Shown one piece after another: positions 7,944 through 17,189 of a DNA stretch of 64,000 bases. The position numbers were made by a program, and so were the translations under genes. Under the pieces are notes generated by a model. That model was not told where the DNA came from, ran no database searches, and was given only the letters and a program-made list of their open reading frames with translations. This stretch comes from Marinibacterium profundimaris (GTDB taxonomy: Bacteria > Pseudomonadota > Alphaproteobacteria > Rhodobacterales > Rhodobacteraceae), in NCBI RefSeq assembly GCF_002210095.1, contig NZ_AQQR01000004.1, positions 310,001-374,000 on the forward strand, in the 5' to 3' direction. Position 1 is the first letter of the stretch, and each line of letters starts with the position of its first letter.

Positions 7944-9476
7944 TCAGGCGGCGGGGCTCTCCACCACCTGGCCCGGATGGCGTTCGGCCCAGTCGGCGAG
8001 GAAGGCCATCATCGCCGCCTCGCCCTGAATCGACAGCGCCCCGCGCGGCAGGGCCACGCCGTGGCGCAACGCCTGCTCCATGCAGTCGATGTGATCGCGC
8101 GCCGCGCGCTGCGGGGCGTTCATCGACCCGTGCAGGATCGTCTCGAACAGGGTTCCGCCAAAGCCGTTCACATGGCCCAGGTCCGGACCCTGCGACAGGA
8201 AGAAGGCAAAAACCTCCCCCAACCCCTCCCAGCCTGACAGCATCAGCGGCGTCAGCCCCATCTCGTCCGTGGCATTGGTGTCGAACCCCATCTCCACCAG
8301 CCGGCGCATGTGCGGCAGGGCCCCGGGCCTCCCCGCCATGCGGCAGAGCAGCCGGCGCGCCTCGTCCGAGAGCAGCGCCATGTCGATCCAGTCGCGGGAG
8401 CCTTGCGTGCCGTCGGCGGCGCGCGCCAGCTGCGCCTCGGCCGCGGTCAGGGACGTGTCGCCGCCCGCCCGGGCGATGGCCCCGGCCACTGGCCCGTTGC
8501 CATGCATCCGCGCCAGCGCATAGGCCGTGTGGCCGAAGAACCGCGCCGAGAGATCGGCACCATGCGCGATCAACAGCTCTGCCGTCGCGCCCGAACACAT
8601 CCGCCGTGCCGCCTGGTGCAGCGCCCCAGCCACCAGCGCGGGTTCGCCCGAGGGATGACCAGCCGGCAGCTCGGCCGGGTCGGCCCCGGCGGCCAGCAGC
8701 AGCGCCACCGCCTCGCGGTCGTCGAAATCCAGCGCCCGCAGCAGCGCATTGGTGCCCTCTGGCCGCGCGCCATGGGCCAGCAGCAGGCGCAGCCCGCCGC
8801 GATGGCCCAGTTCGGTCGCGTGGTAGAGCGACTCGTTGTCATTGGGGTCGGCGCCGTGATCCAGCAGCCATTCGCCCAGCGCCATGTTGTTGCCGTGGCC
8901 GATCGCCCCGTAGAGCACCGAGAGCCGGTGATCGCTGCCGTCGCCCGCCGGGATGCTGTCGTCCACATCCGCGCCGGCGGCCAGAAGCGCCTCGGCCACG
9001 GCGAGCATGTCGGCCTCTTCCCCGCCGCAGAGATGGTAGCGCGAGAAGGCCAGATCCGCGATCGGCCGGCGCCCCGCCACCGCGCGGGTCGCGGCATCCG
9101 GATCGCGCGACAGGCGGCGGCGCACCTCGGCCACGTCATAGGTGGCGCAGGCCAGCGCCAGCGTGTCACGCCCCAGCGCGGGATCTTCGGAGAGCAGCGC
9201 CTCGATCGCCCAGCGGCGGCCCTGTTCCAGGGCCTGGCCCAGCTGGCGGGCGCGCGCGGCCCGGTCGAGCGCGCGGGCCTCTTCGGCGAATTTCAACCTG
9301 GGCCAGCTGTCGTGCCCGGCCTCGCGGGCGATCACGTGCAGCGCGTCGGCATGGCGCAGCGCGGTCGCGCCGGGGAGGACGGCATGGACGCGGGCCCGCG
9401 CCTCGGGCGCGCCGGCGTCGAAGGATTTGCGCAGCGCCTTGGCGGCACGACGCAGGTATTGCGTGGAATCAGTCAT
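7944..9476 (-). CDS. Ankyrin-repeat protein
   Basis: A 510-residue protein without signal peptide or membrane helices, probably cytoplasmic. Ankyrin-type repeats run through most of its length, recognisable as LLAAGADVDD, LLDHGADPNDNES, LLLAHGARPEG, LLLAAGADPAEL, LLIAHGADLSARF and a later MGFDTNATDEMGLTPLM. The first ~100 residues are helical, with the pattern LHVIAREAGHDSWPRLKF seen at the N-terminus of many bacterial ankyrin proteins. Ankyrin repeats bind proteins; no partner or enzyme domain is visible. It is divergent from dnaX (279 bp between starts, no gene in the gap) and convergent with ffs. Confidence 0.85.
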   Translation of the reverse strand: MTDSTQYLRRAAKALRKSFDAGAPEARARVHAVLPGATALRHADALHVIAREAGHDSWPRLKFAEEARALDRAARARQLGQALEQGRRWAIEALLSEDPALGRDTLALACATYDVAEVRRRLSRDPDAATRAVAGRRPIADLAFSRYHLCGGEEADMLAVAEALLAAGADVDDSIPAGDGSDHRLSVLYGAIGHGNNMALGEWLLDHGADPNDNESLYHATELGHRGGLRLLLAHGARPEGTNALLRALDFDDREAVALLLAAGADPAELPAGHPSGEPALVAGALHQAARRMCSGATAELLIAHGADLSARFFGHTAYALARMHGNGPVAGAIARAGGDTSLTAAEAQLARAADGTQGSRDWIDMALLSDEARRLLCRMAGRPGALPHMRRLVEMGFDTNATDEMGLTPLMLSGWEGLGEVFAFFLSQGPDLGHVNGFGGTLFETILHGSMNAPQRAARDHIDCMEQALRHGVALPRGALSIQGEAAMMAFLADWAERHPGQVVESPAA

Positions 9477-9755
9477 CGGTATCCCTCACCACAGGCCCGA
9501 TGGTCCGCTGTCCGGGCAGGAGATCAACCGAAAGGATGTCGTCCGTCGATGTCGGGGGTGCCGATACGGCTGTCCGCGGACCCGGATGCCGCCCCCGGGG
9601 CGGCTGCGCTCTTGCTAGCCGCTGATGCGCCTCGTGACAAGTCCCATGGCAGGTCCCGCGCCGACGGCCCGCCGGATGCCCCGCCCGCGCGTGTTCCGCT
9701 TGCGGAGCCCCCGGCCAAGCCGGTAGCCTGCCGCTGTCCCCGCGAAGGAAGCCCC

Positions 9756-11525
9756 ATGACCGATCAGCCTGCCTACCAGGTACTCGCCCGCAAGTACCGC
9801 CCCGAGACCTTTGCCGATCTCGTCGGCCAGGATGCGATGGTGCGCACGCTGAAGAACGCCTTCGAGGCGGACCGCATCGCGCAGGCCTTCATCATGACCG
9901 GCATCCGGGGCACCGGGAAGACCACGACGGCGCGGATCATCGCGAAGGGGATGAACTGCATCGGCCCCGACGGCACCGGCGGGCCGACGACGGAGCCCTG
10001 CGGGCAATGCGAACATTGCAAGGCGATCATGGAGGGCCGGCACGTCGACGTGCTGGAGATGGACGCCGCCAGCCGCACCGGCGTGAACGACATCCGCGAG
10101 ATCATCGATTCAGTGCGCTATCGCGCCGCCTCGGCCCGCTACAAGATCTACATCATCGACGAGGTCCACATGCTCTCGACCAGCGCCTTCAACGCGCTGC
10201 TCAAGACGCTGGAGGAGCCGCCCGAGCACGTGAAGTTCATCTTCGCCACGACCGAGATCCGCAAGGTGCCCGTCACGGTGCTGTCGCGCTGCCAGCGGTT
10301 CGATCTGCGCCGGATCGAGCCGGAAGACATGGCCGGGCTGCTGAAGCGGATCGCGACGGCCGAGGGCGCAGAGATCGCCGAGGATGCGCTGGGGCTGATC
10401 ATCCGGGCGGCCGAGGGCTCGGCCCGGGATGCGACCTCGCTGCTGGACCAGGCGATTTCGCATGGCGCCGGAGAGACGACGGCCGAGCAGGTGCGCGCCA
10501 TGCTGGGGCTGGCCGATCGCGGCCGGGTGCTGGACCTGATGGACATGATCCTGACCGGCGATGCTGCCGGTGCGCTGACCGAGCTGGGCGCGCAATATGC
10601 CGATGGGGCCGACCCGCTGGCGGTGCTGCGGGACCTGGCGGAGATCACGCATTGGGTTTCGGTCGTGAAGATCACGCCGGACGCGGCCGAGGACCCGACG
10701 GTCAGCCCGGACGAGCGCGAGCGCGGCCGCGCCATGGCCGAGAACCTGCCGATGCGGGTGCTGACGCGCATGTGGCAGATGCTGCTCAAGGCGCTGGAAG
10801 AGGTCGCCGCCGCGCCCAACGCGATGATGGCCGCCGAGATGGCGGTGATCCGGCTGACCCACGTGGCCGACCTGCCTTCGCCCGAGGAGCTGGTGCGCCG
10901 CATCCGCGAGACGCCCCAGTCTGGCCCCGGCCCCGCGCCCAATGGCGGCGGTGGCGGCGTGGCCCCCTCCGGCCCGGAGACCCGGGCCGAGACGCGCCCA
11001 CCCGCCGTGCCCTCAGGCCGCGCGGGCGGCAGCGGAAGGGGACATGCCGGCCCCGCCACCGCACGGGCGCTGGCCCCGGACGAGGCGCTGGCCCATTACA
11101 CGACATTCGAGCGGGTGGTGGAGCTGATCCGCTCCAACCGCGACGTGAAGCTTCTGGTGGAGGTCGAGAGCGGCGTAAGGCTGGTGTCATACAGCCCCGG
11201 CCGGATCGAGTTCTGCCCCGCCCCCGGCGCGCCCGCCGACCTGGCGCAGCGCCTGGGCGGCAAGCTGCAAAGCTGGACCGGCAACCGCTGGGCCGTGATC
11301 GTCACCAGCGAGGGCGGCGCGCCGAGCATCGCCGAGGTGCGCGACGCCGAACGCCTGGCGATGGAGGCCGAGGCCGAGGAAAGCGAGCTGATCCGAGCTG
11401 TCCGCGCGCATTTCCCCACCGCGAAGATCACCGACATCCGCACCCGCGCCCAGCTGACCGCCGAAGCCGAGACCGAGGCGCTGCCCGAGGTCAGCGAGGA
11501 ATGGGATCCGTTCGAGGACGAGTGA
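9756..11525 (+). CDS. dnaX: DNA polymerase III subunits gamma and tau
   Basis: Clamp-loader ATPase of the replicative polymerase. The 589-residue protein starts MTDQPAYQVLARKYRPETF. The AAA+ module has Walker A GIRGTGKT (residues 49-56), the zinc module Cys68, Cys82, Cys85, Cys88, Walker B YIIDEVHML and sensor FIFATTE. A Gly/Pro-rich linker (about 395-425) leads to the tau-specific C-terminal domain ending in an acidic tail. GAAGGAAG lies just upstream of the ATG. First gene of the run that continues through the three secreted paralogues to ybaB and recR. No slippery heptamer for a shorter gamma form was noticed. Confidence 0.95.
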   Translation: MTDQPAYQVLARKYRPETFADLVGQDAMVRTLKNAFEADRIAQAFIMTGIRGTGKTTTARIIAKGMNCIGPDGTGGPTTEPCGQCEHCKAIMEGRHVDVLEMDAASRTGVNDIREIIDSVRYRAASARYKIYIIDEVHMLSTSAFNALLKTLEEPPEHVKFIFATTEIRKVPVTVLSRCQRFDLRRIEPEDMAGLLKRIATAEGAEIAEDALGLIIRAAEGSARDATSLLDQAISHGAGETTAEQVRAMLGLADRGRVLDLMDMILTGDAAGALTELGAQYADGADPLAVLRDLAEITHWVSVVKITPDAAEDPTVSPDERERGRAMAENLPMRVLTRMWQMLLKALEEVAAAPNAMMAAEMAVIRLTHVADLPSPEELVRRIRETPQSGPGPAPNGGGGGVAPSGPETRAETRPPAVPSGRAGGSGRGHAGPATARALAPDEALAHYTTFERVVELIRSNRDVKLLVEVESGVRLVSYSPGRIEFCPAPGAPADLAQRLGGKLQSWTGNRWAVIVTSEGGAPSIAEVRDAERLAMEAEAEESELIRAVRAHFPTAKITDIRTRAQLTAEAETEALPEVSEEWDPFEDE

Positions 11526-11621
11526 GGCGGCCCCGAGGAGCCCCATGTTGAAATGACGCTCGGTTCGGTTAACCTCGCAAGAGAGTAACCAGTGACATTC
11601 CCCGAAACGGGAGAACTACCG

Positions 11622-12272
11622 ATGCGGCCCACCCCCGAGACATTGCGCCCCGAGAGAACAGGCCCGGAGCATAGGGGCCTTTCCGGTCTTAGGTGGCTTG
11701 CCGGTCTCGCGGCCCTGGCTCTGCCCGCCGCGGCGCTGGCCGACTGCACCGAGATGGTCGATCTCGACCGCGAGAGCGCAGCCGAGATGTTGGCGGCGAT
11801 GGTCTCGCCCGAGGTGTCGGCGCTGGACCAGCTCTTTGCCTTCGAGGACCTGATGTGCGCCGGCCAGCCCGGCCTGCGCGAGCTGGCCCTGCGCACCGCC
11901 AGCCTGTCGGAGAACCCGGTGATCCGGGGCCAGGTGCTGATTCGGTCGATCTTCGAGACGGAGATCCTGACCATCCGCCTCGACCAGCCGGAAGAGCCCA
12001 CCGAGACCCAGGCCGAACGGCTGGCCTCGGACCCGATGATATCTCTGCCGGTGCGCTACCGCGATCCCGCGCAGGGCTGCATGAGCTTCGTGGACCGCGG
12101 GATCTGCGACGCATCTTCGCTGGCCACGGTCTTCGGCACGACGCTGGATATCTCGATCTCCAGCGGGTCGCCCAAGCTTGTCGGCTCCTTTGCCTACGAA
12201 CATGGCGACCGGCTGAACGGGCAGGTCACGCTTGACGGCGCGACCTACCCGGCGTGGATCGCGCTATACTGA
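11622..12272 (+). CDS. Secreted protein of unknown function, tandem paralogue 1
   Basis: I do not recognise a named family. The 216-residue protein has a basic stretch and then a hydrophobic segment ending AAALADC, a signal peptide ending near residue 43. The mature part contains LDQLFAFEDLMCA, then ALRTASLSENPVIRGQVLIR, RYRDPAQGCMSF and the ending HGDRLNGQVTLDGATYPAW. The LFAFEDLMCA and HGD...YPA blocks are shared with the next two genes. Four cysteines in the mature part could form two disulfides. The middle resembles a short HEAT-like helical repeat (D.P.LR..AL...VR.Q.L). The ATG at 11622 has GGGAG upstream. Follows dnaX by 96 bp. Confidence 0.8.
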   Translation: MRPTPETLRPERTGPEHRGLSGLRWLAGLAALALPAAALADCTEMVDLDRESAAEMLAAMVSPEVSALDQLFAFEDLMCAGQPGLRELALRTASLSENPVIRGQVLIRSIFETEILTIRLDQPEEPTETQAERLASDPMISLPVRYRDPAQGCMSFVDRGICDASSLATVFGTTLDISISSGSPKLVGSFAYEHGDRLNGQVTLDGATYPAWIALY

Positions 12273-12299
12273 CCATGATCCGACAAAGGGGAGACCGCC

Positions 12300-12899
12300 A
12301 TGATCCGACTGGCCCTTGCCATGAGCCTGCTGACACTGCCCATCCTGGCGCGGGCGCAATGCGCCGAGCTGGTCCCGCTTGACCGGGACGAGGCGCGGCA
12401 GATGATGTCGGTCATGATGGCGCCCGAAGCCGACCCGCTGGAACAGCTCTTTGCTTTCGAGGACCTGATGTGCGCCGACGAGCCGGTGCTGCGCAACATG
12501 GCGCTGCGCACCGGTGCCAGCTCGCCCAGTGCGGATGTGCGCGGCCAGATCCTGATGCGGTCGCTGTTCGAGAAGGTTGTGCTGCAGATCGAGCTGGGCG
12601 AAGGCGAGCCGGTGGACCCGAAATACCGCCGGAACCTGCGCGAGCCTGGCGTCATGACGCTGGACGTCGTGTATAGAGATCCCGCGCGCGGCTGCATGTC
12701 TTTCGACGCGGGGGCCGGAGGGGCCTGTTCCGCCAGTTCGATCGCCGAATTTTCCGGCACGACCATGACGATGAAGGTCGATCGCAGCCCGCGCAAGTTC
12801 CTGCTTACCGGCCGGTTCGACTACGATCACGGTGACACGGTCGAAGGCAAAGTGGTCTTTAACGACGTCCGGTATCCCGCCACGATCCGCTTGTTCTGA
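12300..12899 (+). CDS. Secreted protein of unknown function, tandem paralogue 2
   Basis: A 199-residue protein with a clear signal peptide (MIRLALAMSLLTLPILARAQ, cleavage before CAEL). It shares LEQLFAFEDLMCA, NMALRTGASSPSADVRGQIL, VYRDPARGCMSF and HGDTVEGKVVFNDVRYPATI with its neighbours, and is the clear bridge: its N-terminal half matches copy 3 and its GCMSF block matches copy 1. All four mature cysteines of copy 1 are kept. Strong ribosome-binding site AAGGGGAG. It begins 27 bp after copy 1 and ends 11 bp before copy 3, so translation is probably coupled. No enzyme motif is visible. Confidence 0.82.
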   Translation: MIRLALAMSLLTLPILARAQCAELVPLDRDEARQMMSVMMAPEADPLEQLFAFEDLMCADEPVLRNMALRTGASSPSADVRGQILMRSLFEKVVLQIELGEGEPVDPKYRRNLREPGVMTLDVVYRDPARGCMSFDAGAGGACSASSIAEFSGTTMTMKVDRSPRKFLLTGRFDYDHGDTVEGKVVFNDVRYPATIRLF

Positions 12900-12910
12900 G
12901 GACTAGTCCC

Positions 12911-13534
12911 TTGCACAATTTCCTGCCTCCTTTCGCCGCGCTTCTGGCCACCCTGACCCTGTTCACCGCCTCCGAGGCCGGCGCACAGGCGCAATGCGCG
13001 CAGGTGCAGCAGTTCACGCGGGATGAGACCCGCGAGTTGATGTCGCTTATGGTCGCGCCCGAGGCGGATCCGCTGGAGCAGCTTTTTGCCTTCGAGGACC
13101 TGATGTGCGCGTCCAACCCGGTGGTGCGCAACATGGCGCTGAAGGCCGGCGCGAGCTCGGGCAGCGCGGACGTGCGCAGCCAGATCCTGTTCCGCGCCCT
13201 GACGCAGCAGCAGATCATCCGCGTGGAGCTGGGGGACGGACGCAAGCCCGACGGCACCTCGGGCGAGTTCAGCAGCCGGGTGCTTGAACTGCCGGTGAGC
13301 GCGACAAATGACGTGGCGGGCTCCATCTCTTTCCAGGCGCCCGGCGGGGCCGCGTGCAATCAGAACCACCATCTGCAATTGATGGGATCGGGAATCCGTG
13401 TTTACAACCTGATCAACCTGGGCGGCCGATGGCAGCTTCTGAGCGGAGACATGGCATATTCCCACGGGGATGCCATCGAAGGCGAGCTTAGATTCATTGA
13501 TACGGTCTACCCGGCGACGATCAAACTCTTCTGA
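12911..13534 (+). CDS. Secreted protein of unknown function, tandem paralogue 3
   Basis: A 207-residue protein with a TTG start (12911) after TGAGGA and a signal peptide ending ASEAGAQA. Contains LEQLFAFEDLMCASNPVVRN, GASSGSADVRSQILFRAL and the ending HGDAIEGELRFIDTVYPATI. The third conserved cysteine (GCMSF in copies 1 and 2) is lost here (GSISF), leaving three cysteines in the mature chain, and its C-terminal half is the most divergent. ybaB begins 11 bp after it. Envelope location is inferred from the signal peptide; function unknown. Confidence 0.8.
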   Translation: MHNFLPPFAALLATLTLFTASEAGAQAQCAQVQQFTRDETRELMSLMVAPEADPLEQLFAFEDLMCASNPVVRNMALKAGASSGSADVRSQILFRALTQQQIIRVELGDGRKPDGTSGEFSSRVLELPVSATNDVAGSISFQAPGGAACNQNHHLQLMGSGIRVYNLINLGGRWQLLSGDMAYSHGDAIEGELRFIDTVYPATIKLF

Positions 13535-13545
13535 AGGAACACGAC

Positions 13546-13890
13546 ATGCTTAAAGGACTCGGCGGACTTGGCGACATGGCCAAGATGATGAAGGCCGCGC
13601 AGGACATGCAGACCAAGATGGGCGAGCTGCAGGAGCAGATGGCCGAAATGACGGTCGACGGCGAATCCGGCGCGGGCCTGGTGAAGGTCACCGCCTCGCT
13701 CAAGGGCGAGCTGAAATCGCTGGACATCGATCCGTCGATCCTGGGCGGCGACGACAAGGAAGTGGTCGAGGACCTGATCCTTGCCGCGATCAAGGACGCG
13801 CAGGCCAAGGCCGCGGAAGGGCAGCAGGAAGAGATGGCCAAGCTGACCGAAAGCCTCGGGCTGCCCAAGGACATGAAGCTGCCGTTCTGA
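13546..13890 (+). CDS. ybaB: YbaB/EbfC-family nucleoid-associated protein
   Basis: A 114-residue DNA-binding protein that forms dimers and coats DNA; it is nearly always found between dnaX and recR. Typical features: Met-rich start with [20 protein letters not shown], the central [20 protein letters not shown] strand region and [16 protein letters not shown]-like helix (here [16 protein letters not shown]). AAGGA upstream supports the ATG at 13546. It continues the dnaX run with very short gaps on both sides. Confidence 0.95.
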   Translation: MLKGLGGLGDMAKMMKAAQDMQTKMGELQEQMAEMTVDGESGAGLVKVTASLKGELKSLDIDPSILGGDDKEVVEDLILAAIKDAQAKAAEGQQEEMAKLTESLGLPKDMKLPF

Positions 13891-13915
13891 GGCAGCTTCG
13901 GTCCACGACGCCCCC

Positions 13916-14509
13916 ATGTCCTCGACCCGGGATATCGACGCGCTGATCGAGATGATGGCCCGGCTGCCCGGGCTTGGCCCCCGGTCCGCGCGGCGCGCGG
14001 TGCTGCACCTGATCCGCAAGCGGGCGCTGTTGCTGACCCCGCTGGCGGACCTGATGCAGACCGTGGCCGCCACCGCGCGCGAATGCCTGCGCTGCGGCAA
14101 TGTCGGCACGACCGATATCTGCGACATCTGCCTGAGCGAGAAACGCGCGACGGGCGAGCTCTGTGTCGTCGAGGATGTCGCCGACCTGTGGGCGATGGAA
14201 CGGTCGCAGGTCTTCAAGGGTCGCTACCACGTGCTGGGCGGGACGCTTTCGGCGCTGGACGCGGTGGGACCCGAGGACCTCCGGATCCCGCAATTGCTGA
14301 CCCGGGTGGAAGAAGAATCCATCACCGAGGTGATCCTGGCCCTGAACGCCACGGTCGATGGCCAGACCACGGCGCATTACATCGCCGACCAGCTGGACGG
14401 GCGGGTCCGGCTGACCTCGCTCGCGCAGGGGGTGCCGATCGGCGGAGAGCTCGACTACCTCGACGACGGCACGATCACCGCGGCGCTGCGCGCGCGGAAG
14501 GACCTGTGA
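13916..14509 (+). CDS. recR: Recombination mediator protein RecR
   Basis: Works with RecF/RecO to load RecA at gaps and stalled forks. The 197-residue protein has the N-terminal helix-hairpin-helix ([17 protein letters not shown]), a four-cysteine zinc finger ([16 protein letters not shown], about residues 60-75), a Toprim domain beginning [15 protein letters not shown], and the ending [16 protein letters not shown] with the C-terminal Walker-like region. Length is that of the family. Last gene of the dnaX-ybaB-recR run. Confidence 0.95.
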   Translation: MSSTRDIDALIEMMARLPGLGPRSARRAVLHLIRKRALLLTPLADLMQTVAATARECLRCGNVGTTDICDICLSEKRATGELCVVEDVADLWAMERSQVFKGRYHVLGGTLSALDAVGPEDLRIPQLLTRVEEESITEVILALNATVDGQTTAHYIADQLDGRVRLTSLAQGVPIGGELDYLDDGTITAALRARKDL

Positions 14510-14692
14510 CGCGCTGACGCGGAACGGGCCTGCGCCGGGCGGCGCTAACGTCTGATTAACCATCAGCGCGGTATGCAGGCCGGGCCGTCACCGGTGCCCG
14601 GCCAATCCGGGTCCCGCAAGGGCGCCCGGGCTGTCGCACTGCCGGGGCGCCGGTCAGGCGGTTCATTCTGCCGACTCAGCCCCGGGGGTCTC

Positions 14693-15805
14693 ATGCCGAG
14701 CTTGTCCGATATCCTCTCCAGCCTGTCCGATCCATTCAGCGCCCTGACCGCCCCCCTTCCGGGGGAGGAGAGCGAGGCGCTGGCGCAGCTTCTGGCCTTC
14801 TGGGCCGATCCCGCGGTCGGGCTGCCCCTTGCCGAAGACCTGAACCTGGACGAACTGCGCCTGCTGCAGGAACAGCTGCAGGCGGTGATGGACCAGCTGC
14901 GGGACGTCGCCGCGCTGGCCGGCACCAACAAGGACATAACCGTCGACGACCTGCTGGAGACGATCGACCCCGAGATCTGGCCCGAAGACTACGTCGATGC
15001 GATGGTGGAATTCGTGCAGTTCGGGGATGACGTCACAGCGGCGATCCTTGCCTTCGCCGACCTGACGGAGCCCGAGAAGCTGCAGGCCATGGTCACGGAT
15101 TGGGTCCGGCAGGTCCTGAGCGGCGGAGAGACCACGCCGCAGCCCCTGACCCGCGGCACCGGGGCGGACGATGTGCTGGCCGGGCGGTCGGGCGACGATC
15201 AGCTGTCCGGCATGGGCGGCAACGACGAGATCTACGGCTTTCAGGGCAACGATGTCCTGCGGGGCGGGAACGGAAACGACCTGCTGCTGGGCGCCGCCGG
15301 AGACGACCAGCTGATCGGGCAGAACGGCGCGGACGAGCTGCGCGGCGCCGCCGGGGACGACGCGCTTAACGGCGGCAACGGGGATGACCTGCTGCTGGGC
15401 GGGGGCGGCAACGACCGGCTGGTCGGCATGGCCGGCAACGACGACCTGCGTGGCGGGTCGGGGGACGACCTGCTGCTGGGCGGCGAAGGCCAGGACAGCA
15501 TGCGCGGCAATTCCGGCGCGGACGAATTCCGCTTCCTGTCCACCTCGGAAAGCACCGCCGAGGCCGGGTTCGACCGGATCTACGGATTTGTCAGCGGCGA
15601 GGACCGGATCAACCTGGCGGCGCTGGCCGATGACTGGACCTTTGTCAGCAATGGCGCTCTGACGGGCGACGGCGCCTCGGTCGCGACGCGTGAAGCCAAC
15701 GGCAACACGCTGGTAAACGTGGATGCGGATGGCGACGGGAGCTTTGACATGAAGATCCTGGTGGTCAAGTCGCTGGGCCTGACCGAGGAGGATTTCATAT
15801 TGTGA
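14693..15805 (+). CDS. RTX calcium-binding repeat protein
   Basis: A 370-residue acidic protein. Residues 1-150 are predominantly helical with no recognised domain. From about 154 to 283 come some 14 consecutive nonapeptides of the GGxGxDxLx type (for example GNGNDLLLG, AAGDDQLIG, GSGDDLLLG), which bind calcium in a beta-roll outside the cell. The C-terminal ~85 residues (GFDRIYGFVSGEDRINL and on) resemble the serralysin C-terminal region that precedes the type I secretion signal, and the protein ends in EEDFIL. No signal peptide, so type I secretion is inferred, but no exporter genes are near. The ATG at 14693 is the best start; longer frames upstream lack a ribosome-binding site. Confidence 0.85.
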   Translation: MPSLSDILSSLSDPFSALTAPLPGEESEALAQLLAFWADPAVGLPLAEDLNLDELRLLQEQLQAVMDQLRDVAALAGTNKDITVDDLLETIDPEIWPEDYVDAMVEFVQFGDDVTAAILAFADLTEPEKLQAMVTDWVRQVLSGGETTPQPLTRGTGADDVLAGRSGDDQLSGMGGNDEIYGFQGNDVLRGGNGNDLLLGAAGDDQLIGQNGADELRGAAGDDALNGGNGDDLLLGGGGNDRLVGMAGNDDLRGGSGDDLLLGGEGQDSMRGNSGADEFRFLSTSESTAEAGFDRIYGFVSGEDRINLAALADDWTFVSNGALTGDGASVATREANGNTLVNVDADGDGSFDMKILVVKSLGLTEEDFIL

Positions 15806-15979
15806 GGCGGGTTCCATGCCCGGCACGGCGAGAGACCGGCAGGTGCGGCCCTGACCGTCACGGGACAGCCGCATGCAGCGAAGCGGAGGGTTCATGGAGC
15901 AATGGCCGCCCCGCCGCATGCCCTGCCGCGAAAATGCGCGACAGGTTTCCGGGACGCGTGCGCCCCGGACCCGAGGCCC

Positions 15980-16411
15980 TTACTGGGCCGTGATCACGGT
16001 CATGACCAGGTCACCGTCGACCCGGACGGGGCCGTCTTCGGTGGCGCCGAGGGTGTATTCGAACACGCCGGTCTCCATCCCGCCCGTCTCGCCATGAACC
16101 ATCAGCATCAGCATGTCGCCCGGGGCGACCTCTTCGGTCAGGATCGCGGCGACATCCACGTTCTCGCCCATGCGCAGCGGCGCATAGCCGACGACGGGGC
16201 CCGGCTTCATCTCGGCATCGGTGCGGTGCACGACCATCCAGCCGTTTTCGCCCGCGGCGATCATGTCGGCGCTGACGACGCCATTGGCAACGGATTGGTC
16301 CGAGGCCTGGACCGACGGCGCCATCGCGTGTTCGGCGGCGAAGGTGGTCGTGGCAAGAGCAATGGCAAGGGCCGTGGTTGCGGTGGCGGCGGCCATGATA
16401 CGCGTCTGCAT
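15980..16411 (-). CDS. Secreted DUF7282-like protein
   Basis: A 143-residue secreted protein: signal peptide MQTRIMAAATATTALAIALA with cleavage near TTFAAEHA, then a single beta-rich domain with VVSADMIAAGENGWMVVHRT, PVVGYAPLRMGENVDV and GVFEYTLGATEDGPVRVDGD. This resembles the DUF7282 domain of envelope proteins; the function is not known. GGGAG precedes the ATG. It is divergent from the ECF sigma gene (229 bp between starts), which suggests it may be a target of that regulator, but no promoter match was confirmed. Confidence 0.7.
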   Translation of the reverse strand: MQTRIMAAATATTALAIALATTTFAAEHAMAPSVQASDQSVANGVVSADMIAAGENGWMVVHRTDAEMKPGPVVGYAPLRMGENVDVAAILTEEVAPGDMLMLMVHGETGGMETGVFEYTLGATEDGPVRVDGDLVMTVITAQ

Positions 16412-16640
16412 AGGAGAACTCCCTTTTCGTCCTTGAGTGCAAGCGTCCGGCACAAGCGCCGGAGCGATACAGACAGGCACGAGCCGCAACCGCGCGAAGT
16501 TTCAAAGAATTCGCGGGCTTCCGGCACTTTTCGAACAAGTGATTGACCCCGATACACAATTTCTTTGACGCCTCCGCCCCCCGGCCTGCTATGGATAGGG
16601 CAAGCAGGGCGGCCATGGCGCGGCCGCCCGAGGGGAATGG

Positions 16641-17189
16641 ATGGACAGCGACGACCGGCAAGAGCTGGAGCGGCTACTGGGACGGATCGGTCTGGGCGAC
16701 CGGCAGGCGTTTTCCGACCTGTTCGATCGCGCGGGGCCGAAACTTTTCGCGCTTTGCCTGCGTGTCCTGAAGGATCGGTCCGAGGCGCAGGATGCGCTGC
16801 AGGACAGCTTTGTGAAGGTCTGGCGCAATGCCGGGCGTTTCGAAGTCACGGATCACCACCCGATGAGCTGGCTCGTCACAATTGCCCGAAACACCGCGAT
16901 CGACCGGTTGCGCAGCCGAAAGAGACACGAGGATATCGAGGATCACGCCCATTACCTGGCCGGCAGCGGCGCCGGGCCCGAGACGGCGGCGGTGGCCGCG
17001 TCCGAGCTGGCGCGGATCCGCGCCTGCCTGGCCGAGTTGCCCGACGACCGGCGCGACGCGGTGCGGCGCGCCTACCTTGAGGGTGACAGCTATGCCGACC
17101 TGGCGGCGCATTTCGGCATCCCGCTGAACACGGTGCGCACCTGGCTGCGGCGCGGGCTGACCACATTGCGGGAGTGCATGTCCCGATGA
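16641..17189 (+). CDS. ECF-family RNA polymerase sigma factor
   Basis: A 182-residue extracytoplasmic-function sigma factor. Region 2 is AFSDLFDRAGPKLFALCLRV followed by DALQDSFVKVWRNAGRFE (the usual A.D..Q..F..VW), with PMSWLVTIARNTAIDRLRSR at region 2.4. Region 4 is LPDDRRDAVRRAYLEGDSYA then LNTVRTWLRRGLTTLR, the promoter -35-reading helix-turn-helix. It overlaps the downstream anti-sigma gene by ATGA, so they form a co-translated pair. Sequence and partner point to the SigK/RskA type; the inducing signal is unknown. Confidence 0.93.
   Translation: MDSDDRQELERLLGRIGLGDRQAFSDLFDRAGPKLFALCLRVLKDRSEAQDALQDSFVKVWRNAGRFEVTDHHPMSWLVTIARNTAIDRLRSRKRHEDIEDHAHYLAGSGAGPETAAVAASELARIRACLAELPDDRRDAVRRAYLEGDSYADLAAHFGIPLNTVRTWLRRGLTTLRECMSR

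Noticed and set aside
7565-9625. Plus-strand Arg/Pro-rich frame running over ffs and opposite the ankyrin gene
   Set aside because: Begins inside the SRP RNA and is antisense to well-formed ankyrin repeats.
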